From: Halichoerus grypus
Lineage: Eukaryota > Chordata > Mammalia > Carnivora > Phocidae
Length of the DNA: 64,000 bases
NCBI RefSeq assembly: GCF_964656455.1
Contig: NC_135726.1
Location: 36,609,930-36,673,929 of the forward strand
Direction: 5' to 3'
Shown here: positions 46,301 to 58,663 of the stretch, in pieces
How positions within the stretch are numbered: position 1 is the stretch's first letter
Layout: each line of letters opens with the position of its first letter
The notes under the pieces: generated by a model
What the model was told of the DNA's origin: nothing
What the model saw: the letters and a program-made list of their open reading frames with translations, nothing else
The model's database searches: none
Made by a program: the position numbers and the translations under genes

Positions 46301-47084
46301 CAACTCACCTCTGGTTTATGAGGCTAGTACCCTTGCCCCGGGTGTGCCTGCAGGCCATAAGCCAACCACCTAACTCAAAGGAACAACTCTGTAGGGAATT
46401 CCTGCTTCGGCTACAATAGCCATGCCTCAGGGTGGACGCATTGTGTGGTGTGCATGCGTGAGTGCACAGCAAGTGAGTCCAAAACCATTTTCCTTGTGAG
46501 ACCCAGGCCCCGGAAGAAGCCAGAACACGACTCCCCACTTGCTCCATGAAACTAGTACTGCGGCCCCACTTTTAAATGGAAGTCTAATAGCTAGCTTTCT
46601 AACTCGAAGAAACAACACTGTAGAGAAACCGTGCTTTAGCTACCGTCGACCTCTCTGTGGGCGAAGCACTTTAGGCTGTACTGTGGCTGAGAGCCTGGGG
46701 ACATTTTCCATTTTGTAAAATCGGGGGAGAGACAGGCCGGTACAGAAGGCAGCTCGCAACTCACATCATGGTTATGGGGCTAGTACCGTTGCCCTGGGTG
46801 TGTGTGCAGGCTTAAATGGAGCCACCTAACTCGAAGGAAAAACACGGTAGAGGATCCGTGCTTCAGCTAAAACAGCCGCTCCTGAGGGTGGCAGCATTTG
46901 GTTGTGTGCGTGCATGAGAGGACTGCAAGGGAGTCCAAAGTTTCTGCGAGTGAGGCTCAGGCCCCAGCCAAAGGCAGAACACGACTCCCCGTGTGTTTCC
47001 TTTAGCTAATACTGCGGCCCTACTTTTGCATGGAAGTCTAATCGCTAGCGTTCTCCCTGGAAGAAACAACACGGTAGAGAAACC
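43376..47084 (+). repeat. HOR unit U12, type C (3709 bp)
   Basis: Standard type C with one extra A in m7 (GTGAGAAGCACTGC near 44806). Shares GTCCCATACGTG with the right half of U10, and CTTTTAAATGG in m15 with U6 and U10. Its m19 has GTTTCCTTTAGC near 46997, shared only with the m19 of U13. Confidence 0.92.
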
Positions 47085-50000
47085 GTGCTTTAGCTACCAT
47101 CCACCTCTCTGAGGGAGGAAGCACTTTCCAGGCTACCGTGGGTGAGAGCCTGAGGAACGGGTTCCTTACGTGAAACCGAGGGAGAAGGAGTCCGGGCCAG
47201 AAGGCTCCTCTCGACTCAGCTCTTGTTACCTGAAGCTAACACTTCGGCTCCATGTGTGCATAGGAATGCTAAGGGCTCCACACTGATTTGGCAGAAAGAA
47301 GCCGGTCAAGAACCCCAGCTTCAGCTCATTCGCCTCTCCACAGGGTGGCAGCATTTTCAAGTCTGCTTGAGTGCAAACCTGGGGAAGGAGTCCCGGCCGA
47401 ATTCGGAGGGAGAAATAAGCATGGGCAGAAGGCACCTATCGACTCAACTCTTGTTTCGGGAAACTAGATCGGCTCTCCCGTGTGTGCGTGGAGTCCTCAG
47501 TGCCATCCACGCAACGCAAAGGAACAAAACTGTAGAGAACCTGTGCCTCAGCAAAGATCGCCCTTCCTGAGCGTGCACTTCATCTATTGTGTGTTTTTGT
47601 GAAAGCATGAGAAATGGAACCTAAACGTAACTCGGAGTGAGAAGCAGGCCTGGAAGGAAGGCTGCTGCCGACTCACCTCTTGTTTGAGGAGATTAGCACT
47701 GCTGTACCCTGTGTGCCTGGATGCCTAGTTCCCAGGCTACTAACACCAAGAATCAATCCTATAGAGTGACTGCGCTTGAGTTAACATTGCCGTTCCTGAA
47801 GCAGGAGGAATTTGACACTGCTCGTGTACGAGAGACCGGGCAAAGGGTCCCAGACGTGAAATGGAGTGAGAAACAGGCCGGTGCAGAAGGCAGCTCTCAA
47901 GTCACCTCTGGTTTATGAGGCTAGTACCCTTGCCCCGGGGGTTCCTGCAGGCCTAAAGCCAACCACCTAACTCAAAGGAACAACTCTGTAGCGAATTCCT
48001 GCTTCGGCTAAAAGAGCCATGCCTCAGGGTGGACGCATTTTGCTGTGTGCATGCGTGAGCGCACTGCAAGTGAGTCCAAAACCATTTTCCTTGTGAGACC
48101 CAGGCCCCGGAAGAAGCCACAACACGACTCCCCACTTGCTCCATGAAGCTAGTACTGCGGCCCCACTTTTGCATGGAAGTCTAATGGCTAGCTTTCTAAC
48201 TCGGAGAAAAAACACTGTAGAGAAACCGTGCTTTAGCTACCGTCGACCTCTCTGTGGGCGAAGCAGTTTAGGGTGTACTGTGGCTGAGAGCCTGGGGACG
48301 GTTTCCATATCGTAATATCGGGGGAGAGAGAGGCCGGTACAGAAGGCAGCTGTAAACTCACTACACGGTTATGGGGCTAGTTCCGTTGCCCCGTGGGTGT
48401 GTGCTGGCTTAAACACAACCACCTAACTCGAAAGAAAAACTCAGCACAGAATCTGTGCCTCAGCTAAAACAGCTGCTCCTGAGGGTGGAAGCTTCTTTTG
48501 TGTGTGTGCGTGAGAGCACTGCAAGGGAGTCGCAAACCTAATTCGGACGGAGCCTCAGGCAGCTGCAGAAGGCAGCACACGACTCCTCACTTATTTCGTG
48601 AAGCCAGCACTGCGGCCCCAATTTTGCATGGAGGTCTAATAGCTAGCGTTCTAACTCGAAGAAAGAACACTGTAGAGAAACCGTGCTTTAGCTACCGTCG
48701 ACCACTCTGTGGGCGAAGCAGTTTAGGGTGTACTGTGGCTGAGAGCCTGGGGACGGTTTCCATATCGTAATATCGGGGGAGAGACAGGCCGCTACAGAAG
48801 GCAGCTCTCAACTCACATCATGGTTATGGGGCTAGTACCGTTGCCCAGGGTGTGTGTGCAGGCTCAAACACAGCCACCTAACTCGAAGGAAAAACTCGGT
48901 TGAGAGCCTGTGCTGCAGGTAAAACAGCTGCTCCTGAGGGTGGCAGCATTTTGTTGTGTGCCTGCGTGAGAGCACTGCAAGGGAGTCCAAAGCTTTTTGC
49001 GAGTGAGACTCAGGCCCCAGCGAAAGGCAGAACACGACTCCCCATGTGTTTCATCAAGCTAGCACGGCAGCCCCACTTTTGCATGGAAGTCTAATAGCTA
49101 GCGTTCTAATTCGAAGAAACAACACTGTAGAGAAACCGTGCTTTAGCTACCGTCGACCTCTCTGTGGGCGAAGCAGTTTAGGGTATACTGTGGCTGAGAG
49201 CCTGGGGACGCTTTCCATTTTGTAATATCGGGGGAGAGACAGGCCGGAACAGAGGTCAGCTCTCAATTCACTACATGGTTATGGGGCTAGTTCCGTTGAC
49301 CATGGTGTGTGTGCAGGCTCAAACACAGCCACCTAACTCGAAGGAAAAACTCGGTAGAGAGCCTGTGCTGCAGGTAAAATAGCTGCTCCTGAGCGTGGAA
49401 GCATTTTGTTGTGTGCGTGCGTGAGAGCACTGCAAGGGAGTCCAAAGCATTTTGCGCGTGAGACTCAGGCCCCAGCGAAAGGCAGGACACGACTCCCCAT
49501 GTGTTTCATCACGCTAGCACGCCAGCCCCACTTTTGCATGGAAGTCTAACAGCTAGTGTTCTAACTCGAAGAAACAACACTGTAGAGAAACCGTGCTTTA
49601 GCTACCGTCGACCTCTAGACGGAGGAAGCATTACACGGAGTACCGTGGCTGAGAGCCTGGGGAACGGGTTCCATACGTGAAACCAAGGGAGAAATAGGTC
49701 CGGGCAGAAGGCACCTCTGGACTCAGCTCTTGCTACCTGAAGCTAGCACTACTGCTCCATGTGTGCTTGGAATGCTATGTGCTCGACAGTGACTGGGAAG
49801 AAACAAGCCTGTAAAGAATCCCAGCTGCAGCTCATTCGCCTACCAGGCTACTAACACCAAGAATCAATGCTGTAGCGTTACTGCGCTTTAGCTAACATTG
49901 CCGTTCCTGAAGCCGCAGGAGTTGTATAGTGCTCGTGTATGAGAGACCGGGGAAAGGGTCCCAGACGTGAAATGGAGTGAGAAACAGGCCGGTGCGGAAG

Positions 50001-51247
50001 GCAGCTCTCAACTCACCTCTGGTTTATGAGGCTAGTACCCTTGCCCCGGGTATGCCTGCAGGCCATAAGCCAACCACCTAACTCAAAGGAACAACTCTGT
50101 AGGGAATTCCTGCTTCGGCTAAAATAGCCATGCCTCAGGGTGGACGCATTGTGTGGTGTGCATGCGTGAGTGCACAGCAAGTGAGTCCAAAACCATTTTC
50201 CTTGTGAGACCCAGGCCCCGGAAGAAGCCACAACACAACTCCCCACTTGCTCCGTGAAACTAGTACTGCGGCCCCACTTTTGAATGGAAGTCTAATAGCT
50301 AGCTTTCTAACTCGAAGAAACAACACTGTAGAGAAACCGTGCTTTGGCTACCGTCGACCTCTCTGTGGGCGAAGCACTTTAGGCTGTACTGTGGCTGAGA
50401 GCATGGGGACGGTTTCAATATGGTAATATCGGGGGAGAGACAGGCCGGAACAGAAGGCAGCTCTCAACCCAAATCATGGTTATGGGGCTAGTACTGTTGT
50501 CCAGGGTGTGTGTGCAGGCTTAAATGGAGCCACCTAACTCGAAGGAAAAACTCGGTAGAGAGCCTGTGCTGCAGGTAAAACAGCTGCTCCTGAGGGTGGC
50601 AGCATTTTGTTGTGTGCGTGCGTGAGAGCACTGCAAGGGAGTCCAAAGCTTTTTGTGAGTGAGACTCAGGCCCCAGCGAAAGGCAGAACACGACTCCCCA
50701 TGTGTTTGACCAAGCTAGCACGGCAGCCCCACATTTGCATGGAAGTCTAATAGCTAGCGTTCTACCTCGAAGAAACTACACAGTAGAGAAACCGTGCTTT
50801 AGCTACCGTCGACCTCTCTGTGGTCGAAGCAGTTTAGGGTGTACTGTTGCTGAGAGCCTGGGGACATTTTCCATTTTGTAAAATCGGGGGAGAGACAGGC
50901 CGGTACAGAAGGCAGCTCGCAACTCACATCATGGTTATGGGGCTAGTACCGTTGCCCTGGGTGTGTGTGCAGGCTTAAATGGAGCCACCTAATTCGAAGG
51001 AAAAACACGGTAGAAGATCCGTGCTTCAGCTAAAACAGCCGCTCCTGAGGGTGGCAGCATTTGGTTGTGTGCGTGCATGAGAGGACTGCAAGGGAGTCCA
51101 AAGTTTCTGCGAGTGAGGCTCAGGCCCCAGCCAAAGGCAGAACACGACTCCCCGTGTGTTTCCTTTAGCTAATACTGCGGCCCTACTTTTGCATGGAAGT
51201 CTAATCGCTAGCGTTCTCCCTGGAAGAAACAACACGGTAGAGAAACC
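47085..51247 (+). repeat. HOR unit U13, type A (4163 bp) within the type C domain
   Basis: The only full-length unit right of U5. It shares GGCAGGACACG in m11 with U5, but m2 and m3 carry the type C forms (CCCGGCCG, GAACCTGTG) and m18 ends with GCAGCTCGCAACTC, otherwise seen in type C fusions. Its m16-m19 hold several private bases (GAGCATGGGG, GTGGTCGAAGC, TGTTGCTGAG, GTAGAAGATCC), more than neighbouring segments. Confidence 0.92.
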
Positions 51248-54200
51248 GTGCTTTAGCTACCATCCACCTCTCTGAGGGAGGAAGCACTTTCCAGGCTACC
51301 GTGGGTGAGAGCCTGAGGAACGGGTTCCTTACGTGAAACCGAGGGAGAAGGAGTCCGGGCCAGAAGGCTCCTCTCGACTCAGCTCTTGTTACCTGAAGCT
51401 AACACTTCGGCTCCATGTGTGCATAGGAATGCTAAGGGCTCCACACTGATTTGGCAGAAAGAAGCCGGTCAAGAACCCCAGCTTCAGCTCATTCGCCTCT
51501 CCACAGGGTGGCAGCATTTTCAAGTCTGCTTGAGTGCAAACCTGGGGAAGGAGTCCCGGCCGAATTCGGAGGGAGAAATAAGCATGGGCAGAAGGCACCT
51601 ATCGACTCAACTCTTGTTTCGGGAAACTAGATCGGCTCTCCCGTGTGTGCGTGGAGTCCTCAGTGCCATCCACGCAACGCAAAGGAACAAAACTGTAGAG
51701 AACCTGTGCCTCAGCAAAGATCGCCCTTCCTGAGCGTGCACTTCATCTATTGTGTGTTTTTGTGAAAGCATGAGAAATGGAACCTAAACGTAACTCGGAG
51801 TGAGAAGCAGGCCTGGAAGGAAGGCTGCTGCCGACTCACCTCTTGTTTGAGGAGATTAGCACTGCTGTACCCTGTGTGCCTGGATGCCTAGTTCCCAGGC
51901 TACTAACACCAAGAATCAATCCTATAGAGTGACTGCGCTTGAGTTAACATTGCCGTTCCTGAAGCAGGAGGAATTTGACACTGCTCGTGTACGAGAGACC
52001 GGGCAAAGGGTCCCAGACGTGAAATGGAGTGAGAAACAGGCCGGTGCAGAAGGCAGCTCTCAAGTCACCTCTGGTTTATGAGGCTAGTACCCTTGCCCCG
52101 GGGGTTCCTGCAGGCCTAAAGCCAACCACCTAACTCAAAGGAACAACTCTGTAGCGAATTCCTGCTTCGGCTAAAAGAGCCATGCCTCAGGGTGGACGCA
52201 TTTTGCTGTGTGCATGCGTGAGCGCACTGCAAGTGAGTCCAAAACCATTTTCCTTGTGAGACCCAGGCCCCGGAAGAAGCCACAACACGACTCCCCACTT
52301 GCTCCATGAAGCTAGTACTGCGACCCCACTTTTGCATGGAAGTCTAATGGCTAGCTTTCTAACTCGGAGAAAAAACACTGTAGAGAAACCGTGCTTTAGC
52401 TACCGTCGACCTCTCTGTGGGCGAAGCAGTTTAGGGTGTACTGTGGCTGAGAGCCTGGGGACGGTTTCCATATCGTAATATCGGGGGAGAGAGAGGCCGG
52501 TACAGAAGGCAGCTGTAAACTCACTACACGGTTATGGGGCTAGTTCCGTTGCCCCGTGGGTGTGTGCTGGCTTAAACACAACCACCTAACTCGAAAGAAA
52601 AACTCAGCACAGAATCTGTGCCTCAGCTAAAACAGCTGCTCCTGAGGGTGGAAGCTTCTTTTGTGTGTGTGCGTGAGAGCACTGCAAGGGAGTCGCAAAC
52701 CTAATTCGGACGGAGCCTCAGGCAGCTGCAGAAGGCAGCACACGACTCCTCACTTATTTCGTGAAGCCAGCACTGCGGCCCCAATTTTGCATGGAGGTCT
52801 AATAGCTAGCGTTCTAACTCGAAGAAAGAACACTGTAGAGAAACCGTGCTTTAGCTACCGTCGACCACTCTGTGGGCGAAGCAGTTTAGGGTGTACTGTG
52901 GCTGAGAGCCTGGGGACGGTTTCCATATCGTAATATCGGGGGAGAGACAGGCCGCTACAGAAGGCAGCTCTCAACTCACATCATGGTTATGGGGCTAGGA
53001 CCGTTGCCCAGGGTGTGTGTGCAGGCTCAAACACAGCCACCTAACTCGAAGGAAAAACTCGGTTGAGAGCCTGTGCTGCAGGTAAAACAGCTGCTCCTGA
53101 GGGTGGCAGCATTTTGTTGTGTGCGTGCGTGAGAGCACTACAAGGGAGTCCAAAGCTTTTTGCGAGTGAGACTCAGGCCCCAGCGAAAGGCAGAACACGA
53201 CTCCCCATGTGTTTCATCAAGCTAGCACGGCAGCCCCACTTTTGCATGGAAGTCTAATAGCTAGCGTTCTAATTCGAAGAAACAACACTGTAGAGAAACC
53301 GTGCTTTAGCTACCGTCGACCTCTCTGTGGGCGAAGCAGTTTAGGGTATACTGTGGCTGAGAGCCTGGGGACGCTTTCCATTTTGTAATATCGGGGGAGA
53401 GACAGGCCGGAACAGAGGTCAGCTCTCAATTCACTACATGGTTATGGGGCTAGTTCCGTTGACCATGGTGTGTGTGCAGGCTCAAACACAGCCACCTAAC
53501 TCGAAGGAAAAACTCGGTAGAGAGCCTGTGCTGCAGGTAAAATAGCTGCTCCTGAGCGTGGAAGCATTTTGTTGTGTGCGTGCGTGAGAGCACTGCAAGG
53601 GAGTCCAAAGCATTTTGCGCGTGAGACTCAGGCCCCAGCGAAAGGCAGAACACGACTCCCCATGTGTTTCATCACGCTAGCACGCCAGCCCCACTTTTGC
53701 ATGGAAGTCTAACAGCTAGTGTTCTAACTCGAAGAAACAACACTGTAGAGAAACCGTGCTTTAGCTACCGTCGACCTCTAGACGGAGGAAGCATTACACG
53801 GAGTACCGTGGCTGAGAGCCTGGGGAACGGGTTCCATACGTGAAACCAAGGGAGAAATAGGTCCGGGCAGAAGGCACCTCTGGACTCAGCTCTTGCTACC
53901 TGAAGCTAGCACTACTGCTCCATGTGTGCTTGGAATGCTATGTGCTCGACAGTGACTGGGAAGAAACAAGCCTGTAAAGAATCCCAGCTGCAGCTCATTC
54001 GCCTACCAGGCTACTAACACCAAGAATCAATGCTGTAGCGTTACTGCGCTTTAGCTAACATTGCCGTTCCTGAAGCCGCAGGAGTTGTATAGTGCTCGTG
54101 TATGAGAGACCGGGGAAAGGGTCCCAGACGTGAAATGGAGTGAGAAACAGGCCGGTGCGGAAGGCAGCTCTCAACTCACCTCTGGTTTATGAGGCTAGTA

Positions 54201-54955
54201 CCCTTGCCCCGGGTGTGCCTGCAGGCCATAAGCCAACCACCTAACTCAAAGGAACAACTCTGTAGGGAATTCCTGCTTCGGCTACAATAGCCATGCCTCA
54301 GGGTGGACGCATTGTGTGGTGTGCATGCGTGAGTGCACAGCAAGTGAGTCCAAAACCATTTTCCTTGTGAGACCCAGGCCCCGGAAGAAGCCAGAACACG
54401 ACTCCCCACTTGCTCCATGAAACTAGTACTGCGGCCCCACTTTTGAATGGAAGTCTAATAGCTAGCTTTCTAACTCGAAGAAACAACACTGTAGAGAAAC
54501 CGTGCTTTAGCTACCGTCGACCTCTCTGTGGGCGAAGCACTTTAGGCTGTACTGTGGCTGAGAGCCTGGGGACATTTTCCATTTTGTAAAATCGGGGGAG
54601 AGACAGGCCGGTACAGAAGGCAGCTCGCAACTCACATCATGGTTATGGGGCTAGTACCGTTGCCCTGGGTGTGTGTGCAGGCTTAAATGGAGCCACCTAA
54701 CTCGAAGGAAAAACACGGTAGAGGATCCGTGCTTCAGCTAAAACAGCCGCTCCTGAGGGTGGCAGCATTTGGTTGTGTGCGTGCATGAGAGGACTGCAAG
54801 GGAGTCCAAAGTTTCTGCGAGTGAGGCTCAGGCCCCAGCCAAAGGCAGAACACGACTCCCCGTGTGTTTCATTTAGCTAATACTGCGGCCCTACTTTTGC
54901 ATGGAAGTCTAATCGCTAGCGTTCTCCCTGGAAGAAACAACACGGTAGAGAAACC
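51248..54955 (+). repeat. HOR unit U14, type C (3708 bp)
   Basis: Standard type C order with fusion at 54502. Shares GCACTACAAGGG in m9 with U16 and GCGACCCC in m5 with U6, U7 and U16. Otherwise almost the same as U15. Confidence 0.92.
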
Positions 54956-57900
54956 GTGCTTTAGCTACCATCCACCTCTCTGAGGGAGGAAGCACTTTCC
55001 AGGCTACCGTGGGTGAGAGCCTGAGGAACGGGTTCCTTACGTGAAACCGAGGGAGAAGGAGTCCGGGCCAGAAGGCTCCTCTCGACTCAGCTCTTGTTAC
55101 CTGAAGCTAACACTTCGGCTCCATGTGTGCATAGGAATGCTAAGGGCTCCACACTGATTTGGCAGAAAGAAGCCGGTCAAGAACCCCAGCTTCAGCTCAT
55201 TCGCCTCTCCACAGGGTGGCAGCATTTTCAAGTCTGCTTGAGTGCAAACCTGGGGAAGGAGTCCCGGCCGAATTCGGAGGGAGAAATAAGCATGGGCAGA
55301 AGGCACCTATCGACTCAACTCTTGTTTCGGGAAACTAGATCGGCTCTCCCGTGTGTGCGTGGAGTCCTCAGTGCCATCCACGCAACGCAAAGGAACAAAA
55401 CTGTAGAGAACCTGTGCCTCAGCAAAGATCGCCCTTCCTGAGCGTGCACTTCATCTATTGTGTGTTTTTGTGAAAGCATGAGAAATGGAACCTAAACGTA
55501 ACTCGGAGTGAGAAGCAGGCCTGGAAGGAAGGCTGCTGCCGACTCACCTCTTGTTTGAGGAGATTAGCACTGCTGTACCCTGTGTGCCTGGATGCCTAGT
55601 TCCCAGGCTACTAACACCAAGAATCAATCCTATAGAGTGACTGCGCTTGAGTTAACATTGCCGTTCCTGAAGCAGGAGGAATTTGACACTGCTCGTGTAC
55701 GAGAGACCGGGCAAAGGGTCCCAGACGTGAAATGGAGTGAGAAACAGGCCGGTGCAGAAGGCAGCTCTCAAGTCACCTCTGGTTTATGAGGCTAGTACCC
55801 TTGCCCCGGGGGTTCCTGCAGGCCTAAAGCCAACCACCTAACTCAAAGGAACAACTCTGTAGCGAATTCCTGCTTCGGCTAAAAGAGCCATGCCTCAGGG
55901 TGGACGCATTTTGCTGTGTGCATGCGTGAGCGCACTGCAAGTGAGTCCAAAACCATTTTCCTTGTGAGACCCAGGCCCCGGAAGAAGCCACAACACGACT
56001 CCCCACTTGCTCCATGAAGCTAGTACTGCGGCCCCACTTTTGCATGGAAGTCTAATGGCTAGCTTTCTAACTCGGAGAAAAAACACTGTAGAGAAACCGT
56101 GCTTTAGCTACCGTCGACCTCTCTGTGGGCGAAGCAGTTTAGGGTGTACTGTGGCTGAGAGCCTGGGGACGGTTTCCATATCGTAATATCGGGGGAGAGA
56201 GAGGCCGGTACAGAAGGCAGCTGCAAACTCACTACACGGTTATGGGGCTAGTTCCGTTGCCCCGTGGGTGTGTGCTGGCTTAAACACAACCACCTAACTC
56301 GAAAGAAAAACTCAGCACAGAATCTGTGCCTCAGCTAAAACAGCTGCTCCTGAGGGTGGAAGCTTCTTTTGTGTGTGTGCGTGAGAGCACTGCAAGGGAG
56401 TCGCAAACCTAATTCGGACGGAGCCTCAGGCAGCTGCAGAAGGCAGCACACGACTCCTCACTTATTTCGTGAAGCCAGCACTGCGGCCCCAATTTTGCAT
56501 GGAGGTCTAATAGCTAGCGTTCTAACTCGAAGAAAGAACACTGTAGAGAAACCGTGCTTTAGCTACCGTCGACCACTCTGTGGGCGAAGCAGTTTAGGGT
56601 GTACTGTGGCTGAGAGCCTGGGGACGGTTTCCATATCGTAATATCGGGGGAGAGACAGGCCGCTACAGAAGGCAGCTCTCAACTCACATCATGGTTATGG
56701 GGCTAGGACCGTTGCCCAGGGTGTGTGTGCAGGCTTAAACACAGCCACCTAACTCGAAGGAAAAACTCGGTTGAGAGCCTGTGCTGCAGGTAAAACAGCT
56801 GCTCCTGAGGGTGGCAGCATTTTGTTGTGTGCGTGCGTGAGAGCACTGCAAGGGAGTCCAAAGCTTTTTGCGAGTGAGACTCAGGCCCCAGCGAAAGGCA
56901 GAACACGACTCCCCATGTGTTTCATCAAGCTAGCACGGCAGCCCCACTTTTGCATGGAAGTCTAATAGCTAGCGTTCTAATTCGAAGAAACAACACTGTA
57001 GAGAAACCGTGCTTTAGCTACCGTCGACCTCTCTGTGGGCGAAGCAGTTTAGGGTATACTGTGGCTGAGAGCCTGGGGACGCTTTCCATTTTGTAATATC
57101 GGGGGAGAGACAGGCCGGAACAGAGGTCAGCTCTCAATTCACTACATGGTTATGGGGCTAGTTCCGTTGACCATGGTGTGTGTGCAGGCTCAAACACAGC
57201 CACCTAACTCGAAGGAAAAACTCGGTAGAGAGCCTGTGCTGCAGGTAAAATAGCTGCTCCTGAGCGTGGAAGCATTTTGTTGTGTGCGTGCGTGAGAGCA
57301 CTGCAAGGGAGTCCAAAGCATTTTGCGCGTGAGACTCAGGCCCCAGCGAAAGGCAGAACACGACTCCCCATGTGTTTCATCACGCTAGCACGCCAGCCCC
57401 ACTTTTGCATGGAAGTCTAACAGCTAGTGTTCTAACTCGAAGAAACAACACTGTAGAGAAACCGTGCTTTAGCTACCGTCGACCTCTAGACGGAGGAAGC
57501 ATTACACGGAGTACCGTGGCTGAGAGCCTGGGGAACGGGTTCCATACGTGAAACCAAGGGAGAAATAGGTCCGGGCAGAAGGCACCTCTGGACTCAGCTC
57601 TTGCTACCTGAAGCTAGCAGTACTGCTCCATGTGTGCTTGGAATGCTATGTGCTCGACAGTGACTGGGAAGAAACAAGCCTGTAAAGAATCCCAGCTGCA
57701 GCTCATTCGCCTACCAGGCTACTAACACCAAGAATCAATGCTGTAGCGTTACTGCGCTTTAGCTAACATTGCCGTTCCTGAAGCCGCAGGAGTTGTATAG
57801 TGCTCGTGTATGAGAGACCGGGGAAAGGGTCCCAGACGTGAAATGGAGTGAGAAACAGGCCGGTGCGGAAGGCAGCTCTCAACTCACCTCTGGTTTATGA

Positions 57901-58663
57901 GGCTAGTACCCTTGCCCCGGGTGTGCCTGCAGGCCATAAGCCAACCACCTAACTCAAAGGAACAACTCTGTAGGGAATTCCTGCTTCGGCTAAAATAGCC
58001 ATGCCTCAGGGTGGACGCATTGTGTGGTGTGCATGCGTGAGTGCACAGCAAGTGAGTCCAAAACCATTTTCCTTGTGAGACCCAGGCCCCGGAAGAAGCC
58101 AGAACACGACTCCCCACTTGCTCCATGAAACTAGTACTGCGGCCCCACTTTTGAATGGAAGTCTAATAGCTAGCTTTCTAACTCGAAGAAACAACACTGT
58201 AGAGAAACCGTGCTTTAGCTACCGTCGACCTCTCTGTGGGCGAAGCACTTTAGGCTGTACTGTGGCTGAGAGCCTGGGGACATTTTCCATTTTGTAAAAT
58301 CGGGGGAGAGACAGGCCGGTACAGAAGGCAGCTCGCAACTCACATCATGGTTATGGGGCTAGTACCGTTGCCCTGGGTGTGTGTGCAGGCTTAAATGGAG
58401 CCACCTAACTCGAAGGAAAAACACGGTAGAGGATCCGTGCTTCAGCTAAAACAGCCGCTCCTGAGGGTGGCAGCATTTGGTTGTGTGCGTGCATGAGAGG
58501 ACTGCAAGGGAGTCCAAAGTTTCTGCGAGTGAGGCTCAGGCCCCAGCCAAAGGCAGAACACGACTCCCCGTGTGTTTCATTTAGCTAATACTGCGGCCCT
58601 ACTTTTGCATGGAAGTCTAATCGCTAGCGTTCTCCCTGGAAGAAACAACACGGTAGAGAAACC
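54956..58663 (+). repeat. HOR unit U15, type C (3708 bp)
   Basis: Standard type C order with fusion at 58210. Has AGCTAGCAGTACTG in m12 like U10 (right copy), U11 and U16. m15 starts with CTTCGGCTAAAATAG like U16, where U6-U9 have CTTCGGCTACAATAG. Confidence 0.92.
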
